From Solea solea (lineage: Eukaryota; Chordata; Actinopteri; Pleuronectiformes; Soleidae), in assembly GCF_958295425.1 (NCBI RefSeq), contig NC_081154.1, positions 7,344,666-7,408,665 on the forward strand: DNA of 64,000 bases, written 5' to 3'. The position numbers and the translations under genes are program-made. The notes under the pieces were generated by a model. That model was not told where the DNA came from, did no database searches, and saw only the letters and a program-made list of their open reading frames with translations. Positions 59,565-64,000 of this stretch are shown one piece after another. Every line of letters begins with the position of its first letter. The stretch's first letter is position 1.

Positions 59565-60117
59565 CCCTTTAACGTCCGTCTGGACTTTTTGTGCTTATTT
59601 TAACCATAACCATAAAAGCTCAACCAGAAAATGTCCTATGAGTGAGTGCTTTTGCCCATTTTATTCAGAATACCTTTCAATAACTGGCAGTTATATACAA
59701 TTTACTGGATGTTAAAATAGTGTATTAACAAAAGCAAAAAGTTTTATTTACACAAACGCTTTTTTTGCGTGAATTTGAATTTGTGCTCATTATCAAATTC
59801 AAAATTTGAATTTTGAATTTGAAATTTGAACAGTATAAAACATATTTAAAGTAATATTTGTTGAATTTTTTGTCTCAATGTCCAAAATCAGGCCAAAAAA
59901 AAAAGGACATTTATATACAGGCATTTTTCCAACTCTCTCCTCTGTGGCGACCAAGACGCTGATTCTCCATCTTCCTGCAACAAAGTGAATGACATTACTG
60001 TAATAACCACACATTGGATTTGACATGCAACTTCTCAGCTTTCAGAAACCGCAATAACACAAACCGTCGCGTAAGGTGAAGCAAAGTGTCGCCTGCGATA
60101 CGCTCGGTGTTAAAGGG
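59565..60117 (-). mobile_element. MITE copy A, piggyBac-like (CCC ends, TTAA target)
   Basis: The two ends are inverted copies of CCCTTTAAC (59565-59573 and, on the minus strand, 60109-60117). A TTAA follows at the right end (60118-60121), and TGAA is in the corresponding place at the left. CCC termini next to a TTAA duplication are the mark of piggyBac elements. The interior matches copy B in the opposite orientation. It includes an AT-rich palindrome. No transposase is encoded at 553 bp. Confidence 0.55.
59793..59830. repeat. AT-rich imperfect palindrome inside MITE copy A
   Basis: CAAATTCAAAATTTGAA followed by TTTTGAATTTG reads almost the same on both strands, so a hairpin or cruciform could form. 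It is absent from copy B, so it may be a later expansion of AATTTGAATT units. Confidence 0.6.
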
Positions 60118-60121
60118 TTAA

Positions 60122-60385
60122 AGTCCATATTAAAAGCATTTAAATAAATATTTGTGGACACTGATTTTACAACGTTTTGCGAGGTTAATTTTGACAAAAT
60201 TTAGCAAATCGCCTCTTTTAAAAGCCCGTTTGTGAACCATGAGGCCATTCCAGCAACACACAGTGACCTGTAGTCAACCTCTGTCCTGCTAACCTGTATT
60301 TATTGGCCATTAAAGGCCAATAGTTCACTCTGAAGTGTGACATGTCTGATTTATAGGCAGATTCATCACAACATGTTACTGCAGC

Positions 60386-60418
<33 letters not shown>

Positions 60419-60990
60419 ACAGCCACTCCGCTGAAACACAAGACACGGGACGAGGTGGAGAGAGACGGATTGATACATGGAGGGACTGACAGACAGGCCA
60501 GCAGACACATTCACGCGTTGAGTGATGTCAGTGAGACGATGTGAGGCTTCTACAGTCAAACAGAAATGTCCGTGTAGAGTCCTTCAACATTTGAGATTGA
60601 CAGGCTCTCTAATAATCTAATAATCTAATAATCTTGCTGCACTTCTGTGAGTGCATCTAAATAAGTGAAACCACCCAGAGTTTCCCTTAAGAACTGCTGG
60701 ATTCTTGGCTATTTCTTTAGGTTTCCACTTAAGATTTGAAAATCATCGTGTTTTTTTGTCCATGAATGAATGAATATCTGATGAGCGATGTGCGGTGGTG
60801 GCTGCAGGACTGAGGAACTGCCATTTGCTGTACACCATAAACAACTCACCTCACACCTACATAACAATATCACACACACACACAGGTTTGTGCAGTGTTG
60901 GCAGTGAGGACACTCATTGGCATAATGCATTCCCTAACCCCTTACCCTAACCTTCACCATCACAACTAATTGCTTAACCTTTACCAAGCA
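60122..60990. other. DNA between the two inverted MITE copies
   Basis: No gene recognised. It contains a (CA)n microsatellite at 60388-60416, TAATAATC repeats near 60608-60633, and a short CA run at about 60871-60884. Confidence 0.5.
60388..60416. repeat. (CA)n microsatellite
   Basis: About 14 uninterrupted CA repeats. Confidence 0.9.
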
Positions 60991-60994
60991 TTAA

Positions 60995-61400
60995 CCCTTT
61001 AACACTGAGCACTTTGCATTACTGTAATTATGTGATAATTAAAAATGGTTTCTGAAAGCTGAGAAGTTGCAAGTCAAAGCCAACATGTGGTGATCACGAG
61101 AATCTCACTCGCGGTGTTGCAGGAAGCCGGCGAATCAGCGTCTTTGTCACCAGAAAAGAGAGAGGTTGTACATAGTTTCCATTTTTTGGCCTGTTTTTAG
61201 ACATTGAGACAAAAACTCATATGTTTTATACTGTTGTTAAAATTTCATTCTGTTTTTCTTCATTTTAAATTGTTAATACACTATTTTAACGTGCAGTAAA
61301 TTGTAAATAACCAGATATTGAAAGTTATACTGGAAAAATGGGCACAGGACACTTTCTGCCCCTTTTATGGCTGAATTAACTTATTAACAAAAAGTTAAAC
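60995..61400 (+). mobile_element. MITE copy B, inverted relative to copy A, right end degraded
   Basis: It starts TTAA then CCCTTTAACACTGAGC (60991-61007) and matches the minus strand of copy A through several blocks. These include TTTCTGAAAGCTGAGAAGTTGCA, cited here by position (61049-61071), the AATCAGCGTCTT block near 61135, GACATTGAGACAAAAA near 61201, and TATGTTTTATACTGTT near 61220. Its right end near 61400 is not a clean terminal repeat. Confidence 0.55.
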
Positions 61401-61719
61401 CCCTGTAAGGAGTGACAGAATATGAGGATCTGTCAAAATGTCTTCACTTTCCCAAAATATCCTCAATCCTTTAGGATTATAAGGTCCTCAAAAGATACCC
61501 CTACAAGAAAACACACACATACACACACATATAGGTTTGCTTTGCTATTCTTTTTAGGACTCTACATTGACTTCCATTCATCTGAAAAATCTAAACCTTT
61601 GGAAAGCCTTAGCCCTAACCTTAACCATAACCATAAGCAGTTAATGCCTAACCCTTAACTTAACCAAACCACAAGGTCAGTGTTTATGCCAGAAAAGCTC
61701 CTAAAGGGGTAACAACCAA

Positions 61720-61803
61720 TACACACACACACACACACAGAGAATGGCTATGGTCATGAAAATGGCAGATGTTCCCATAAGGGAACCCCACAACACACAC
61801 ACG

Positions 61804-61864
<61 letters not shown>

Positions 61865-61908
61865 AATGGCTATGGTCATGAAAATGGCAGATGTTCCCAT
61901 AAGGGAAC

Positions 61909-61986
<78 letters not shown>

Positions 61987-61995
61987 CACACACAT
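61720..61995. repeat. Compound (CA)n repeat with a duplicated ~52-bp core
   Basis: Three CA runs (about 61721-61738, 61793-61860 and 61911-61994) are separated by two near-identical cores. These are at 61739-61790 and 61861-61910, each starting GAGAATGGCTATGGTCATGA and ending CCCATAAGGGAACCCC. The repeat period is about 121 bp. The core contains the short palindrome TTCCCATAAGGGAA. Confidence 0.92.
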
Positions 61996-62752
61996 TCCTG
62001 TGATGAGAGTGACTTCTTCATGACCACAGTCATGCAGAGTTCAGCTGCAGTTCATCCAGGGTAACACAAGGAGCAGGAAACACCTTCTGCACATATGTTT
62101 CATTTCAATTTACAGTTACGCACACGACGGACGCACCATGTTGCTTTGAGTGTGTTATGGAGGTTGTGTTGGATTTTTTTGTTGAAAATTTTACTTTCAC
62201 AAACAGACAATTTAAAAAACCCACCGTCATACGCAGGTTTATCATGGAATATCTGTGATATAGACAGTCGAGGGGAAATATTTACATATAAATATGCTAC
62301 ATTTATATTATATTTTTTAATATCAAAACAGATTTCCCCACCTCTTTAACTCACCAGTGTCACTACTTTATGACTCCTCATGGTGACGCTTATCACAGAA
62401 ATGAGTCTATACTGATACTGCATCATTATATGATGTCACTGTGGGCCGCGTATTGTATCACATCATTAATTAATCATTAACTACAATTTCTACTCCAGTC
62501 CATTTAACTATAATCCCAATCCTTAACGTTAACACGGTAAGTGAGGTGCATGTTAATGCACTGGTAATGTTAATGTTAGTGCAGTATAATGTTGATATTC
62601 ACTTCCTGTGTGCAGCGTGGGAACGTTGCTTGGCAACACAAGATCTAAAAACCACAGTGTGTGTGAAATGAAGTCACTAATGTGAAAACGGTTTGAAAGT
62701 ACATCAACGTTTGCTTATGTTTAAAATAGTTACGTACTACTGTTTTACTGCA

Positions 62753-62755
<3 letters not shown>

Positions 62756-62782
<27 letters not shown>
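62756..62782. repeat. (TG)n microsatellite
   Basis: About 13 TG repeats followed by TTGGGGGG. Confidence 0.9.
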
Positions 62783-62783
<1 letters not shown>

Positions 62784-62904
62784 TGGGGGGACACTTCTGC
62801 AGGAGCTCGTTGAGATTATGTAACATTTGAACTTGAGTCACCTCCTCCACAGTCAAACAGAGTTCACCACATGTTGATGCCTGAGCCTTTTTAGTGACAC
62901 TGTT

Positions 62905-62992
62905 GTAAGCCCTCCCCCCCTCCCTCCTTTCCTCCCTCCATTCCCGACTCCTCTCCTTCTGTCCTTCTCCTTTCTTCTTCTTCTCTCCTTCA
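62905..62992. repeat. CT-rich polypyrimidine tract
   Basis: CCCTCCCCCCCTCCCTCC, then TTTCCTCCCTCC, then CTTCTTCTTCTTC-type sequence; purine-rich on the other strand. Confidence 0.8.
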
Positions 62993-63072
62993 CTGTAATC
63001 AACGCCTCGCTCTGCCTGTCGCTGCACAGTCAGTGCACCAACACAGGGGTGACGGTGTCAACCATCAGTGTT

Positions 63073-63620
63073 GTAATGTAACAAAAGTACAAATACTTTG
63101 TTACTGTACTTAAGTACGACGTTATCGTATATGTACTTTACTTTGTTATTTATATTTCTAGCAACTTTTACTTTTACTCCTTTACTACCTTTGTTACTAC
63201 CAAATAAAATCAGAAGAAGAAGTTGGTAATGGTCTGTATTGATATAGAGCTTTTCTAGTCTGGACGAGCTGCTTCACACGTTACACTTTTCACCCATTCA
63301 CAAGCTGCAACATGGGGTTAAGTGTCTTGCTCAAGGACACATAAAGACTAGCAGAGCCAGGAATTGAACACACAACCTTCCAGTTGAAAGACATCTCACC
63401 CTATCACCATGGCTCAATCCTAACCTACCTTTTTAATACTTCTAAAAATTAAGTAGATTTTATATCAGAAAAATGACTTTACAGTAAATGTCATATACGT
63501 TAAGACTTTAACTTAAGTAATACATATAAAAAAAGTGACTTCAACTTCTGGTAACATACTTTTACTCAAGTATCCATTTAACATACTTTATACAAGATGG
63601 TTACCCATGTATCGTTTAAC
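63073..63620. repeat. Composite dispersed repeat, copy 2 (partner at 50041-50520)
   Basis: The outer motifs TACTGTACTTAAGTACGAC (left) and ACTTTTACTCAAGTATCC (right) surround an inner segment (about 63233-63420). It starts GTCTGTATTGATATAGAGCT, includes CAACATGGGGTTAAGTGTCT and TGCTCAAGGACACA, and ends CACCATGGCTCAATCC. It is more complete than copy 1 on the left side of the inner segment. Confidence 0.65.
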
Positions 63621-64000
63621 ATTTTCAACCTTTTTATTCAAGTGTGATTTCCCTGTTCAAGGTTTGTTTTCACGTTAACACCTTTGTAAAGTGTGTTACA
63701 AAATCATATGCAAGTAAAAAGCAACGTGGAAGAGATCCAGACATTCATCGCTGCGCTGTGTCAGTCATTAGAAATGATGGCACCACTTGCTTTAATACCG
63801 GCAATAACCTTTTAGCCGTTAGCCTGTGAGAGTGAGAAAAAAGAGAGAGTAAGGGAGGAGGAGGAGGAGGGGAGGAGGAGGATGTGAAGACACCTACGCA
63901 CACTCTACAACACCTGTCCTTCCTCTCCTCAACCAGCTGGAGTCAGATTCCTGCAGAATGTTCCGGTAAAATGTGGTGAAGCGTGAAACCAACAGTCTGT
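63621..64000. other. Window end; unassigned sequence with a GGA-rich tract
   Basis: A GGA-rich stretch (63857-63881) is followed by C/T-rich sequence and CTGCAGAATGTTCCGGTAAA (63951-63970). The latter resembles a very short first coding exon with a splice donor, but the evidence is too weak to call a gene. Confidence 0.3.

Noticed and set aside
61701..62033. Open frame with long CVCVCV runs
   Set aside because: Translation of the (CA)n compound repeat.
63951..63970. Possible first coding exon (ATGTTCCG then GTAAAA), perhaps of a ferlin gene such as MYOF
   Set aside because: Only eight coding bases before a donor-like site. MYOF is near CYP26A1 in mammals, but as I recall in the opposite orientation, so synteny does not support it. 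The sequence beyond the window is needed.

Overview
The window looks like a vertebrate nuclear locus, most probably from a teleost fish. Genes are split by GT-AG introns, there are long CA/TG microsatellites, and several dispersed repeats are of types common in fish genomes. Only two protein-coding genes can be supported, both on the + strand. The first is the 3' end of EXOC6 (exocyst subunit Sec15A), with its last two coding exons at 3017-3129 and 4573-4699 followed by a long 3' UTR. The second is a complete seven-exon CYP26A1 (retinoic acid hydroxylase) at 42602-45369, predicted to encode 488 residues. EXOC6 and CYP26A1 are also neighbours in other vertebrates. In mammals CYP26C1 lies between them; no trace of it is seen here.

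Layout. 1-4699: EXOC6 3' end, whose last intron holds a MITE-like element (3553-4100). 4700 to about 9110: probable EXOC6 3' UTR. 9110-16000: intergenic DNA with a LINE 3' fragment (minus strand, from about 10438) and other repeat pieces. 16001-40268: a 24-kb tandem array of a 38-bp unit, roughly five hundred copies. It is interrupted by twelve copies of a cassette of about 380 bp, each holding one tRNA-Ala(AGC) gene on the minus strand. Cassettes and intervening monomers form higher-order repeats, including three cassettes spaced exactly 2176 bp apart and a tandem duplication of about 3.7 kb. 40269-42601: CYP26A1 upstream region with two DR5 retinoic acid response elements (41675-41691 and 42431-42447), a GC box and a TATA box. 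42602-45850: CYP26A1 gene and poly(A) signal. 45850-64000: no gene recognised; microsatellites and dispersed repeats, including two inverted piggyBac-like MITE copies and a twice-occurring nested repeat.

Functionally, the CYP26A1 promoter shows the known logic of retinoic acid inducing its own catabolic enzyme. The unexpected structure is the tRNA-bearing macrosatellite. Its edge lies about 2.3 kb upstream of the CYP26A1 start codon, between that tightly regulated developmental gene and EXOC6. All coordinates were read by eye, and no alignment or database search was run.
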